From JBPCQA01 sp050998615 (lineage in GTDB: Bacteria; Actinomycetota; Actinomycetes; Propionibacteriales; Nocardioidaceae), in assembly GCA_050998615.1 (NCBI GenBank), contig JBPCQA010000045.1, forward strand, positions 8,597-72,596: a DNA stretch of 64,000 bases. The letters run 5' to 3'. Both the position numbers and the translations under genes were made by a program. Below the pieces are notes generated by a model. The model did not search any database and had not been told where the DNA came from. It worked only from the letters and a program-made list of their open reading frames with translations. Positions 48,866 to 57,735 of the stretch are shown piece by piece. The first letter of the stretch is position 1. The number at the start of each line of letters is the position of its first letter.

Positions 48866-50065
48866 GTGACTGATCTCAAACGGGTGTTCATCCACATCGG
48901 TGCACCCCAGGCTGGTACGTCTTACATCCAAGACATGCTCTACGACAACTTGGAGCGGCTCGAAGAGCACGGCATCACCTACCCGCTGAGCGACGGGAAG
49001 GCGCAGCACACGATGGTGTGGGGCCTTCGGTGGATGGTAAGTAAGCGCAAGATGGGCAAGCGGTATCAGGTCGCCTGGCACGAAGTGGTGCGCAAGGTCT
49101 GGGAGTGGCAGGGGCACACCGCGGTGTTGTCAAGCGAGCTGTTCGCCTTCTCAACCGAGCGCGAGTGCAAACGGGTACTGAGCTCGTTCGGGGATGCGGA
49201 GGTGCACGTCATCTACACGGCTCGAGACCTAGCCAGACAAGCTCCGGCGGTCTGGCAGGAGCAAATGAAGAACCAGCGGACGTTCGGCTACGGCGAATAC
49301 CTCGACGATCTATTGAATGCCGAACATAAGCGCTACTCCAAGAGCTTCTGGAACGCCCAAGATGCCGTTGGGGTGTTGGCGAATTGGTCGGCGGCCATCG
49401 ATGCCTCGCGCATTCACGTCGTGACGTTGCCTCCGGCGGGGTCGCCGCCTGAGCTGCTCTGGCAGCGGTTCGCTGGTGTGATTGGGATCGACAGCGACGA
49501 CTTCGAGCTAGCAGTGCCGGCCACGGATTCGTCGGTCAGTGTGACCGCTGCCGAGGTGCTCCGTCGTTTCAACGTCCGGCATGGCAAGACGATGACGTAT
49601 CGAGACTTCATGGCGACGGTGCTGGCACGCCTCAACCCGATCTTGCCGGAGGTCGCTGCCGGTGACGACAAACTCCCCCTCGCCGAAGATCAACGCGAAC
49701 GGCTCGGCGAACTCGCGAGGCATCTCGTCGACGGCTTGAGAGCCGCCGGATACGACATCGTCGGTTCGCTGGACGAGCTGATCCCCGCGCCACCAGAGGC
49801 AGCGGCGGACCAGGAGCCAGCACGAGGACCCGACGATGTCAGCGACCCCGAAGTGATCGACGCGCTGCTCGACGTCTTGTACGAGGTCTTGAGGCGCCAG
49901 CCAGAACCGCCGTCTCCGTCCCCTCGCAAGAACGCTCAGCAGGGCCGCGCTCGCAAACCCGGTCAGCGGCGGGGAGCCAAGAAGGCCCAGGGGCGCGGCA
50001 GGCGGGCACGAGCTGCCGAAGTCGCCGACGCCGATGAGGCTTCGGCGCCCAGTCAGGGTGGTTGA
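48866..50065 (+). CDS. Sulfotransferase-fold protein 1, altered PAPS-binding loop
   Basis: 399 residues. Same fold and length as the two minus-strand paralogues nearby: first strand and loop VFIHIGAPQAGTSYIQDML (~7-25), EVHVIYTARDLARQAPAVWQ (~110), a helical domain, IHVVTLPPAG (~180), and a basic C-terminal tail (RKPGQRRGAKKAQGRGRRAR). The sulfate-donor loop normally reads PKTGTTYLQ; here PQAGTSYIQ has lost the Lys, so catalytic activity is doubtful. GTG 48866 has AGGTGGGG before it. The last two Gly codons and stop lie in a dispersed repeat. Confidence 0.7.
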   Translation: MTDLKRVFIHIGAPQAGTSYIQDMLYDNLERLEEHGITYPLSDGKAQHTMVWGLRWMVSKRKMGKRYQVAWHEVVRKVWEWQGHTAVLSSELFAFSTERECKRVLSSFGDAEVHVIYTARDLARQAPAVWQEQMKNQRTFGYGEYLDDLLNAEHKRYSKSFWNAQDAVGVLANWSAAIDASRIHVVTLPPAGSPPELLWQRFAGVIGIDSDDFELAVPATDSSVSVTAAEVLRRFNVRHGKTMTYRDFMATVLARLNPILPEVAAGDDKLPLAEDQRERLGELARHLVDGLRAAGYDIVGSLDELIPAPPEAAADQEPARGPDDVSDPEVIDALLDVLYEVLRRQPEPPSPSPRKNAQQGRARKPGQRRGAKKAQGRGRRARAAEVADADEASAPSQGG

Positions 50066-50150
50066 GGAGCGAGCGGCAGCGAGCGTCTCGAGACACCAAG
50101 CTGACCAGGCGTGGTTTCGAGACGGCCGCGAAGCGCCCTCCTCAACCACC
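50057..50150. repeat. Composite palindromic intergenic repeat (GGTTGAGGAG / CTCCTCAACC)
   Basis: Left arm GGTGGTTGAGGAG (50057-50069) is inverted as CTCCTCAACCACC (50138-50150). Inside, GTCTCGAGAC (50085-50094) faces GTTTCGAGAC (50114-50123). Such repeats are scattered through many actinobacterial genomes. The left arm supplies the stop codon of the sulfotransferase-like gene. Other half-copies lie at 497-598. Confidence 0.85.
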
Positions 50151-50172
50151 GTGATCACGGGTCAGCGATTTC

Positions 50173-50205
50173 GAGCCCGCGCAGATAGGGAGTCGCCGGG
50201 CTCGC
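50173..50205. repeat. Dispersed hairpin repeat, copy 2
   Basis: 33 bases matching 41968-42000 except at three positions, with the same GAGCCCG/CGGGCTC stem. It follows the composite palindrome. The 208-base gap 50066-50273 contains only these repeats and no gene. Confidence 0.7.
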
Positions 50206-50273
50206 GGCCCCTCGCAGCCAGCCGGGCGCGATTGACCCGCTCCCTACCCGACGCCCCTTATCTGGGTGGGCTC

Positions 50274-51491
50274 CTAGTCGTTGGTTTCCTCGTCGTCGTG
50301 CACGGCGCCTCTCGCGACCCGGCCCGCGGTATGCCGCACTCGCCGATACAGTTGTCGGGCGTCGTTTTGCAGGCTGGAGTCGCTACGTGCTTCTTGTAAC
50401 CGCCCTTGCAGCCTGCTGATCCGCTTGCGTTGCTGACCACTCTTCGCCAGCAACGCGGTCGCCGCTCGAAGCGCTGCTGGCCCCAGGTCCTGCTCGGTGA
50501 GCGCCGTCGGAGACTGGTGCTCCAGGTCATCGGAGCTGCGAGGCAGCAGCTCCGTGAGGTCGCCGTACACCGAATAGCCGGCGCCCCTGAGCTCCTTGAT
50601 CAGCTGTTCGGATCGTTGTGACACCCAATCGCACCGGCCCGGCGGCAGCGTGATCCGCGCCGACTGACCGCCTGAGCTGAGCACTTCCTCGGCCAGGTAA
50701 CAGCGCACCAGCGAGTCGTAGATGTGTGGCGCCATCTCGGCGACGCCAAAGTTCATCCGGCGGACGAGCTCTGTCTCGGCCACACCCATGGAGGCGTTCG
50801 CCTTGCTCGACTTGGTGTCGTAGTCGGCGGCATCCAGGCCGGTGGCTGCACAGAACCGTTGCCACAGGGCGCTTTTGGGGCCTCCGGATTGCGGCAGCGT
50901 GACCACATGAATGCTTTCAGCAGGCGCAACCGACGACCACCGGTCCAGCACGTATGCCGCATCGTGCATCCCCCAAAAGAACTGGCCGAACGGCTCGGGG
51001 GCGTCCAGGCCAAGCTCGATCAGGTCGTCGACGAATTTTTCCAACGTGATCGTGTGGCGATGCTTGATGTGTTCCTGCCAGTCCGACACGAGCTGACGGG
51101 CCAGGTCGCGGGCGGAGTAGATCACGTTCACCTCGACATCGCCGAGGGTGGCCGCGCTGCTTTCGATTCGCTCGACGGACGACCCGCTCAAGAGCTCGTT
51201 CGAGCAGATGATGGTGTGACCATTCCAGCGTCGGACGCGTTCGGCGACGATTTCCCATTCGCCGGCGAACTCGTCGGCCGATCCGCCACCCCACCCGACG
51301 CCGCGGAAGTCCTGCGCCGATCGGAAATGCTGACCGGGGTCGGTGTAGGGGTACAGCACCCCTGCCTTGGCAAGCTTGTGGCGATTTTGAAACAGCACGC
51401 TTTGGAGGTACGTCGTCCCGGTCTTGGGCGCCCCGACATGGAAGAAGACGCGCTTGGTTTTCCCGGTCGGACGTCTGATCCGCGAAACCAT
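50274..51491 (-). CDS. Sulfotransferase-fold protein 2
   Basis: 405 residues. Sulfotransferase loop VFFHVGAPKTGTTYLQSVLF (~13-32, intact Lys for the PAPS 5'-phosphosulfate), a 3'-phosphate-type strand NVIYSARDLARQLVSDWQ (~120), SIHVVTLPQSG (~190), and a charged C-terminus with a predicted coiled stretch (SGQQRKRISRLQGRLQEARS, ~350). Likely a PAPS-dependent carbohydrate or lipid sulfotransferase, in the cytoplasm or at the membrane surface; no signal peptide. Same strand and 17 bases downstream of its paralogue, so cotranscribed. ATG 51491 is preceded in frame by TTG. Confidence 0.75.
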   Translation of the reverse strand: MVSRIRRPTGKTKRVFFHVGAPKTGTTYLQSVLFQNRHKLAKAGVLYPYTDPGQHFRSAQDFRGVGWGGGSADEFAGEWEIVAERVRRWNGHTIICSNELLSGSSVERIESSAATLGDVEVNVIYSARDLARQLVSDWQEHIKHRHTITLEKFVDDLIELGLDAPEPFGQFFWGMHDAAYVLDRWSSVAPAESIHVVTLPQSGGPKSALWQRFCAATGLDAADYDTKSSKANASMGVAETELVRRMNFGVAEMAPHIYDSLVRCYLAEEVLSSGGQSARITLPPGRCDWVSQRSEQLIKELRGAGYSVYGDLTELLPRSSDDLEHQSPTALTEQDLGPAALRAATALLAKSGQQRKRISRLQGRLQEARSDSSLQNDARQLYRRVRHTAGRVARGAVHDDEETND

Positions 51492-51508
51492 CAAGCGTCC
51501 CCTCGTCC

Positions 51509-52597
51509 CTATCGTCGTCGTATCGCGTGTGCCCAGGCGACAGCGCGCACCCGAAGACCTCCGTCATCTGCAGTGAGCGCGTCGCTGAGCAGCTGCACTG
51601 CCGCTTCAATGACCTTATCTGGTGAAGGTTTGATCATCCGGCCAAACGCGCTGTCCGGAGGGATGAGATCGCCCAGATCGCCCACGATGTGGTAGCCGGC
51701 TGCAGCCAGTCCGCCGCGCATCTCGGTGGCGATCTGCATGACCGTCGCGTGGTCCTGCTCGGGCACGACCAGGGGCTCGCCCGCGGCCATGGTGTCGGCG
51801 GTGTCGGCGTACTCGCTGAAGCGGTTCTTGACAAGCCTTTCGTACGACGGCCACGGCAGGCCGGCCGGCAACACCGTGTTGAGCCTACGCAGCACCTCCG
51901 CATACGGAGCGGTCAACGAGGAGTTCGAACGGGCCACCTCAAGATCGAAGCCACCAGGTGGCATCTCGACGGCCTCGCAGAAGCGCGCCCACAAGGTGCT
52001 GGGTGGGGCACCGCGTTGCGGCAGGGTTACGACGTGAATGCGGTTGGGGCGCACCACGCAGCCCCACCGGTTGAGCACTTCGACGGGGTCATGAGCCTGC
52101 CAGAAGCCGCCAGTGCGACGTCCGGACTGATCGACCTTCAGCGTGGTGGAGAGGAACTGGCGAAACGAGCTCGTGCGCCGGTTCTTCAGCGTCTCTTGCC
52201 ACACTGCCGGAAGTTGCCGGGCGACGTCTCGCGCGCCGTAGATCACGTGGATCGGCGCTGGGGCGAGGTCGGCGGCGACCCGTTCGATTTGCTCCTGGCT
52301 GGCACCTGCGAACAGCTCGTGGGTGATGATCACCTTGTCCGACCCCGCCGACTGGCATTTGGCCACCAACCGCTGCCATGCCCCGCGCACCGCCCGGTCG
52401 TGGTGGCCGGCGAACTCCATGGCTCGCAGGTCCAAGGCAGCCTGAAAGTGCGCCGTGGGGCTACGGTCAGGAAGCGCGATGTCGAGGCGTGAGAGCCGCT
52501 TGCGGTTGCGCCACAAGACGTCTTGCAGGTAAGTGGTGCCGGTCTTGGGCGGCCCGATGTGGAGATAGACGGTCGGATGACGCGTTGGCACCCGCAT
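51509..52597 (-). CDS. Sulfotransferase-fold protein 3
   Basis: 362 residues. PAPS loop TVYLHIGPPKTGTTYLQDVL (~8-27), IHVIYGARDVARQLPAVWQ (~105), IHVVTLPQRG (~175), then a helical domain with ATEMRGGLAAAGYHIVGDL (~300). First gene of the two-gene minus-strand unit. ATG 52597 is used because homology starts there; the open frame to 52771 overlaps the divergent glycosyltransferase gene. No SD is evident. Its relation to the other two paralogues is clear from shared motifs (ARDxARQ, HVVTLP). Substrate unknown. Confidence 0.75.
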   Translation of the reverse strand: MRVPTRHPTVYLHIGPPKTGTTYLQDVLWRNRKRLSRLDIALPDRSPTAHFQAALDLRAMEFAGHHDRAVRGAWQRLVAKCQSAGSDKVIITHELFAGASQEQIERVAADLAPAPIHVIYGARDVARQLPAVWQETLKNRRTSSFRQFLSTTLKVDQSGRRTGGFWQAHDPVEVLNRWGCVVRPNRIHVVTLPQRGAPPSTLWARFCEAVEMPPGGFDLEVARSNSSLTAPYAEVLRRLNTVLPAGLPWPSYERLVKNRFSEYADTADTMAAGEPLVVPEQDHATVMQIATEMRGGLAAAGYHIVGDLGDLIPPDSAFGRMIKPSPDKVIEAAVQLLSDALTADDGGLRVRAVAWAHAIRRR

Positions 52598-52725
52598 ATC
52601 GTATGGCGCGAGCCGTTCGGGCCCTGTCGGTGTGTCCTGCAAGCTTGGATTCGTCGAATCTGGCGGCTTGGCTGATAGCGTGAATGTATCGACTTCATCC
52701 GTTAGGACCCCTTGAGGACACCGCC

Positions 52726-54816
52726 TTGACTGAGACAACGCAGGCCAGCACGCAGGAGCCACCTGCGGCAACCGGCCTACGAATCGTGCAGCGCACCATC
52801 ATGCGCGCCGACCAAGAGCTTGACATTCGTCCGTTGTACGTCGGCGGGGTGTCCACGTTCAGCGCTGGGGAAAGCACGGCTCGCCAGTCCGGCGCCTCGG
52901 ATTCCGAGACCGCACTCGAGGAGCCGGCCGGCATCGACGACACGCCCGAGGCCATGAGTGGCTACGGCCAGATCACCGGTCAGGTGGGCGCCACCGTCAA
53001 GTCCGAGCGTCGGCTGACGTTCGGCACTTACTTCAACGCGTTCCCGGCCAGCTACTGGCGGCGCTGGACGAATCTCTCGACGGTTCGACTTATCGTGAAG
53101 ATATCCGGGCAGGGCACGTTGATCGTCTACCGTTCGACGTCGAAGGGCCACGTGCAGCGTGCCGACGCGGCCGCCGTCAACTCCAGCACAGTTGAAACCG
53201 TCACGTTCGATTTGCCGTTGAAGCCGTTCATCGATGGTGGTTGGTATTGGGTCGACATCGAAGCCGGTGAGGCGAGCCTCACTCTCGAAGAAGCGGTGTG
53301 GGGGTTCGAGACTGAGCGCCTGACCCCGGGGAAGCTGTCGATTGGCATCACCACCTTCAACCGCCCCGAGTTTTGTATCGACCAGCTCATCAACCTGGCA
53401 GGCGAGCCGGCCGTGCTCGAGCTGCTCGACGAGATCTTGGTGGTCGATCAGGGCAACCAGAAGGTCACCGACCACGAGCTCTACCAACAGGCCGCCGACT
53501 CGCTCGGCACCAAGCTTCGAGTCATAGACCAAGGAAACTTGGGGGGCTCTGGGGGCTTTTCGCGCGCCATGAGTGAGACGTCGGCCAAGGGGGACGCCGA
53601 TTACGTGCTCTTGCTGGACGACGACGTGGTCTGCGAGCCCGAAGGCATTCTGCGCGCCGTCGCCTTCGCGGACCTGGCCAAGCACCCGACGCTGGTCGGC
53701 GGTCAGATGTTCAGCTTGTACGACAGGTCGGTGCTGCACGCGTTCGGTGAGACTGTCGCGAAATACCGCTGGTTCTGGGGTGCCGCACCCCACACCGTGC
53801 ACGGTCACAACTTCGCGCAGAAGTCGTTGCGATCCACATCCTGGCTGCATCGCCGCATCGACGTCGACTACAACGGTTGGTGGATGTGCCTGATCCCCAC
53901 CAAGGTGATCAAGGAGATCGGGCTCTCACTACCGATGTTCATCAAATGGGATGACGCCGAGTTCGGGCTACGCGCCAATGAGATGGGCTACCCCACAGTG
54001 ACCCTGCCAGGGGTCGCGGTCTGGCACGTGCCGTGGCACGAGAAGGACGACACGATCGACTGGCAGGCCTACTTCCACCGGCGTAACCGGATTGTCGCGG
54101 CCTTGCTGCACTCGCCGTACGAGCGCGGTGGCCGGCTCATCCGGGAAAGCTTCGAAACTCAGGTCAAACACCTGTTGTCGATGCAGTATGGTCCGGCCGA
54201 AATGGGTCTGATGGCCATCGAGGACATCCTCGACGGGCCCGAGCGCATGCATCGCGACTTGCTCCGGCGGCTGCCCGAGCTGCGTGAGCTGCGCAGGGGG
54301 TACGACGACTCGCGGGCGCAGACCGACCTCGACGAATTCCCGAAGGCGAAGCGGCGCAAGCCACCGCGCCGGGGGCGCGAGCCGATGGCCCCGCACGGCA
54401 AGTTGTCTCGTGGGAAGTCGATGATCGCCAGCGCCGGTCGCCAGCTCATCCCGGTGCGCGAGCTCGCCAAGAAGCACCCGGAGGCCAATGTTCCGCACGT
54501 CGACCTCAAGTGGTGGCTGATCGCCCAGTTCGACTCGGCTCTGGTGTCATCGGCTGACGGGACAGCGGCGTCGTGGTACAAACGCAATCCGAAGCTGTTC
54601 CGTGAGCTGATGGCGCGGTCCGTGGCGCTGCACAGCCGGTTGGCCAAGGAGTGGCCGGCGTTGGCGGCGCAATACAAGGCGGCATTGCCTGAGCTGTCCT
54701 CGCCGCAGACCTGGAAGTCCACGTTCGACGAGTCGATGGCCGACGACGAGCAGTCGGTCACCGCCACCGCGCCACCTCGAGACGCGCTGCCGGGTGGGCC
54801 GACGGCAGCACCCTGA
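52726..54816 (+). CDS. glfT2: Galactofuranosyltransferase GlfT2-like
   Basis: About 696 residues. Three-domain architecture of GlfT2: N-terminal beta-barrel (~20-210), GT-A domain starting LSIGITTFNRPEFCIDQLI, and a long C-terminal helical part. Donor/metal site LLLDDDVVCEPEG (DDD-type, ~300), acceptor/active-site WWMCLIPTK (~385), catalytic-type WDDAEFGLRANEMG (~407), and metal-binding His in VAVWHVPWHEKDD (~434). In mycobacteria the enzyme alternates beta-1,5/1,6 Galf linkages in the cell wall galactan. TTG 52726 is selected for GAGGA seven bases upstream; ATG 52684 is in frame. Adjacent sulfotransferase-like genes suggest a decorated galactan (inference). Confidence 0.83.
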   Translation: MTETTQASTQEPPAATGLRIVQRTIMRADQELDIRPLYVGGVSTFSAGESTARQSGASDSETALEEPAGIDDTPEAMSGYGQITGQVGATVKSERRLTFGTYFNAFPASYWRRWTNLSTVRLIVKISGQGTLIVYRSTSKGHVQRADAAAVNSSTVETVTFDLPLKPFIDGGWYWVDIEAGEASLTLEEAVWGFETERLTPGKLSIGITTFNRPEFCIDQLINLAGEPAVLELLDEILVVDQGNQKVTDHELYQQAADSLGTKLRVIDQGNLGGSGGFSRAMSETSAKGDADYVLLLDDDVVCEPEGILRAVAFADLAKHPTLVGGQMFSLYDRSVLHAFGETVAKYRWFWGAAPHTVHGHNFAQKSLRSTSWLHRRIDVDYNGWWMCLIPTKVIKEIGLSLPMFIKWDDAEFGLRANEMGYPTVTLPGVAVWHVPWHEKDDTIDWQAYFHRRNRIVAALLHSPYERGGRLIRESFETQVKHLLSMQYGPAEMGLMAIEDILDGPERMHRDLLRRLPELRELRRGYDDSRAQTDLDEFPKAKRRKPPRRGREPMAPHGKLSRGKSMIASAGRQLIPVRELAKKHPEANVPHVDLKWWLIAQFDSALVSSADGTAASWYKRNPKLFRELMARSVALHSRLAKEWPALAAQYKAALPELSSPQTWKSTFDESMADDEQSVTATAPPRDALPGGPTAAP

Positions 54817-54945
54817 CCGATTTCGCTGGGGAGCTTTCCGCGGTCTTGACGCGTTGCCGTATCTTGCAGTAGGAGCGCGCGGGCTCTAAGGGACATCGGC
54901 GACCCGGCGTCGCAGCACACCAGCCAGTGAGTGGAGCGCAGCAAC

Positions 54946-57645
54946 GTGTCGAACTCAGGACACAAGCTTGTCATCGTGGAGTCGCCGGCCAAGGCGCGCA
55001 CGATTTCGGGGTTCCTCGGCAACGGCTATGTTGTCGAGTCGTCCATTGGACACATTCGTGACCTTCCGAACAATGCCAGTGAGGTGCCCGCGAAGTTTAA
55101 GGGCGAGCCTTGGGGCAGGCTCGGTGTCAACGTGGACGCCGGGTTCATTCCCGTCTATGTCGTGCCCGCGGACAAGAAGAAGCAGATAACCAAGCTCAGG
55201 TCCCTGCTCAAGGGCGCCGACGAGGTCTATCTCGCCACCGACGAGGACCGCGAGGGGGAAGCCATCGCCTGGCACCTACTCGACGAGCTGAGCCCCAAGG
55301 TCCCGGTCCGGCGGATGGTCTTCCACGAGATCACACCGGCGGCGATCGCGGAGGCCGTCGCCCACCCGCGAGACATCGACTCAGATCTCGTTGAAGCACA
55401 AGAGGCCCGACGCATCCTCGACCGGTTGTACGGCTACGAGGTGTCTCCGGTGTTGTGGAAGAAGGTCATGAGCGGCCTGTCCGCCGGTCGTGTGCAGTCG
55501 GTCGCGACCCGGTTGGTGGTCGACCGAGAACGCGAGAGGATCGCCTTTCGATCGGCGTCGTACTGGGACTTGGAAGCCATTTTCGATGCCGGGGAGTCGA
55601 AGAGTCCACGCACCTTCCCGGCCAGGCTGCTCAATGTGGATGGGGCGCGGGTTGCCCAAGGGCGGGACTTTTCCTCGGTCGGGCAGCTGAAGCCAGGCGT
55701 CGATGTCGTGCATGTCGACGAGGCGAGGGCAGTCGAGATTGCCGAAGCGTTGCATGACAAGGCGTTTGCGGTGCGTTCGGTGGAGTCCAAGCCCTACCGG
55801 CGGTCGCCGTACGCGCCGTTTCGGACCACCACGTTGCAGCAAGAGGCCTCCCGCAAGCTCGGCTTCGGGGCGGCTAGGACCATGCAGGTGGCTCAGCGCC
55901 TCTACGAAGAGGGCTATATCACCTATATGCGCACCGACTCGATCACGCTGTCGGGCACCGCGATTGCCGCGGCGCGGGCACAGGTCACCGAGCTGTACGG
56001 GCCCGATTATCTGCCGAGCTCGCCGCGCACCTATCAGAGCCGGGTCAAGAACGCCCAAGAGGCCCACGAGGCGATCCGTCCGGCCGGTGAACACTTCCGT
56101 ACGCCCGCGCAGACCGGTCTGAGTGGCGACGGCTTTCGGCTCTACGAGCTGATTTGGATGCGTACTGTCGCGTCTTCGATGAAGGACGCCGAGGGGCGCT
56201 CCGTCTCGGTGCGCATAGCGGCCACCGCAAGCACCGGGGAGGTCGTCGAGTTCTCCGCCAGCGGGCGCGTCATCACGTTCCATGGCTTCCTCAAGGCGTA
56301 CGTCGAGGGCGCCGACGATCCGGACACCGAGCGCGACGACCGGGAGACCCGGCTGCCGGACATCGCCGAGGGCGATGCGCTCACGGTGGCGGAGCTGGCG
56401 CCGGCCGGGCACGAGACGCGGCCTCCGGCCCGCTATACCGAGGCAACGTTGGTGCGTGAGCTAGAAGAGCGTGAGATCGGCCGGCCGTCGACGTACGCGT
56501 CGATCATCGGCACGATCTTGAACCGCGGCTATGTCTACAAGAAGGGCACCGCACTGGTGCCGGCCTGGCTGGCGTTTGCGGTTGTGCGGTTGTTGGAGCG
56601 GCACTTCGCGCGACTTGTCGACTACAACTTCACCGCCGGCATGGAAGACATCCTCGACGACATCGCCGCTGGCCGCCGCGACTCCACCGCGGAGCTGTCG
56701 GAGTTCTACTTCGGCTCAGGCGACCTCGACGGCCTGTTGACGTTGGTCACCGAGCTCGGGGACATCGACGCCCGAGAGCTCTCCACATTTCCCATCGACG
56801 ATGGCGTGGCGCTGCGCGTCGGCCGGTACGGCCCGTACGTCGAATCCTCCGAAGGTGCTCGCGCCAATGTGCCAGCAGACCTGCCGCCCGACGAGTTGAC
56901 GGTCAGCAAGGCGCGAGAGCTGCTCGCCAACCCGGCTGGTGCGGAGAGGACGCTCGGGGTGGATCCAGCCACCGGCCGCACGATCGTAGCCAAGAACGGC
57001 AGATACGGGCCCTACGTCACCGAGGCGCTAAGCGACGACGCACCCGCCGGGGCCAAACCCCGAACCGCATCGCTGTTCAAGACGATGACGTTGGACTCAG
57101 TCACGCTCGACGACGCGCTGAAACTGCTGACGCTGCCGAGGGTCGTGGGCGTCGACCCCGCGACGGGTGAGGAGATCACCGCACAGAACGGTCGGTACGG
57201 GCCTTACCTGAAGCAGGGCAGCGACTCTCGGTCGATCGAGTCGGAAGATCAGCTGTTGACGATCACCCTCGACCAGGCACTGGCGATATACGCCCAGCCC
57301 AAGCAGCGTGGCAGGCAGGCGGCGGCGGCACCGCTGCGCGAGCTCGGTTTTGATCCCAACTCCACCAAGCCGGTTGTGGTCAAGAACGGCAGGTTCGGTC
57401 CCTACGTCACCGACGGTGACTACAACGCCACGTTGCGCCGCGGCGATGAGGTGGACACGATCACGCTGGAGCGGGCGGCGGAGCTGCTCGCGGACAAGCG
57501 CGCCAAGGGGCCGGCGCCGGCCCGGCGTACGAAGAAGGCGACAGCGAAAAAACCTGCCCCGAAGAAACCTGCCCCGAAGCAACCTGCCGCGAAGAAGTCG
57601 ACCGCCAAGAAGTCGACCGCCAAGAAGTCGACCGCCAAGAAGTAG
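54946..57645 (+). CDS. topA: DNA topoisomerase I
   Basis: 899 residues. Type IA topoisomerase relaxing negative supercoils. Toprim KLVIVESPAKARTI (~8) and ATDEDREGEAIAWH (~104), active-site Tyr in GYITYMRTDS (~327), RPSTYASIIGT (~519), then C-terminal topoisomerase repeats each with a GRYGPYV-type element (~630, ~690, ~755, ~815). The tail is Lys/Ala/Pro-rich and ends in KKSTAKKSTAKKSTAKK, a basic extension typical of actinobacterial TopA that binds DNA or ribosomes. GTG 54946 is used; the frame runs back to 54931. TTGACG at 54846 with TAGGAG 18 bases on could be its promoter. Counterpart Rv3646c. Confidence 0.95.
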   Translation: MSNSGHKLVIVESPAKARTISGFLGNGYVVESSIGHIRDLPNNASEVPAKFKGEPWGRLGVNVDAGFIPVYVVPADKKKQITKLRSLLKGADEVYLATDEDREGEAIAWHLLDELSPKVPVRRMVFHEITPAAIAEAVAHPRDIDSDLVEAQEARRILDRLYGYEVSPVLWKKVMSGLSAGRVQSVATRLVVDRERERIAFRSASYWDLEAIFDAGESKSPRTFPARLLNVDGARVAQGRDFSSVGQLKPGVDVVHVDEARAVEIAEALHDKAFAVRSVESKPYRRSPYAPFRTTTLQQEASRKLGFGAARTMQVAQRLYEEGYITYMRTDSITLSGTAIAAARAQVTELYGPDYLPSSPRTYQSRVKNAQEAHEAIRPAGEHFRTPAQTGLSGDGFRLYELIWMRTVASSMKDAEGRSVSVRIAATASTGEVVEFSASGRVITFHGFLKAYVEGADDPDTERDDRETRLPDIAEGDALTVAELAPAGHETRPPARYTEATLVRELEEREIGRPSTYASIIGTILNRGYVYKKGTALVPAWLAFAVVRLLERHFARLVDYNFTAGMEDILDDIAAGRRDSTAELSEFYFGSGDLDGLLTLVTELGDIDARELSTFPIDDGVALRVGRYGPYVESSEGARANVPADLPPDELTVSKARELLANPAGAERTLGVDPATGRTIVAKNGRYGPYVTEALSDDAPAGAKPRTASLFKTMTLDSVTLDDALKLLTLPRVVGVDPATGEEITAQNGRYGPYLKQGSDSRSIESEDQLLTITLDQALAIYAQPKQRGRQAAAAPLRELGFDPNSTKPVVVKNGRFGPYVTDGDYNATLRRGDEVDTITLERAAELLADKRAKGPAPARRTKKATAKKPAPKKPAPKQPAAKKSTAKKSTAKKSTAKK

Positions 57646-57735
57646 GCGCGGTGGCTGAGGAGATGACCACAGATCGAGCGGGCGACCTTCTGCCGTAGCG
57701 GAAAGATTGCGAGGCGGCCCGATTAGGCTGGGCTG

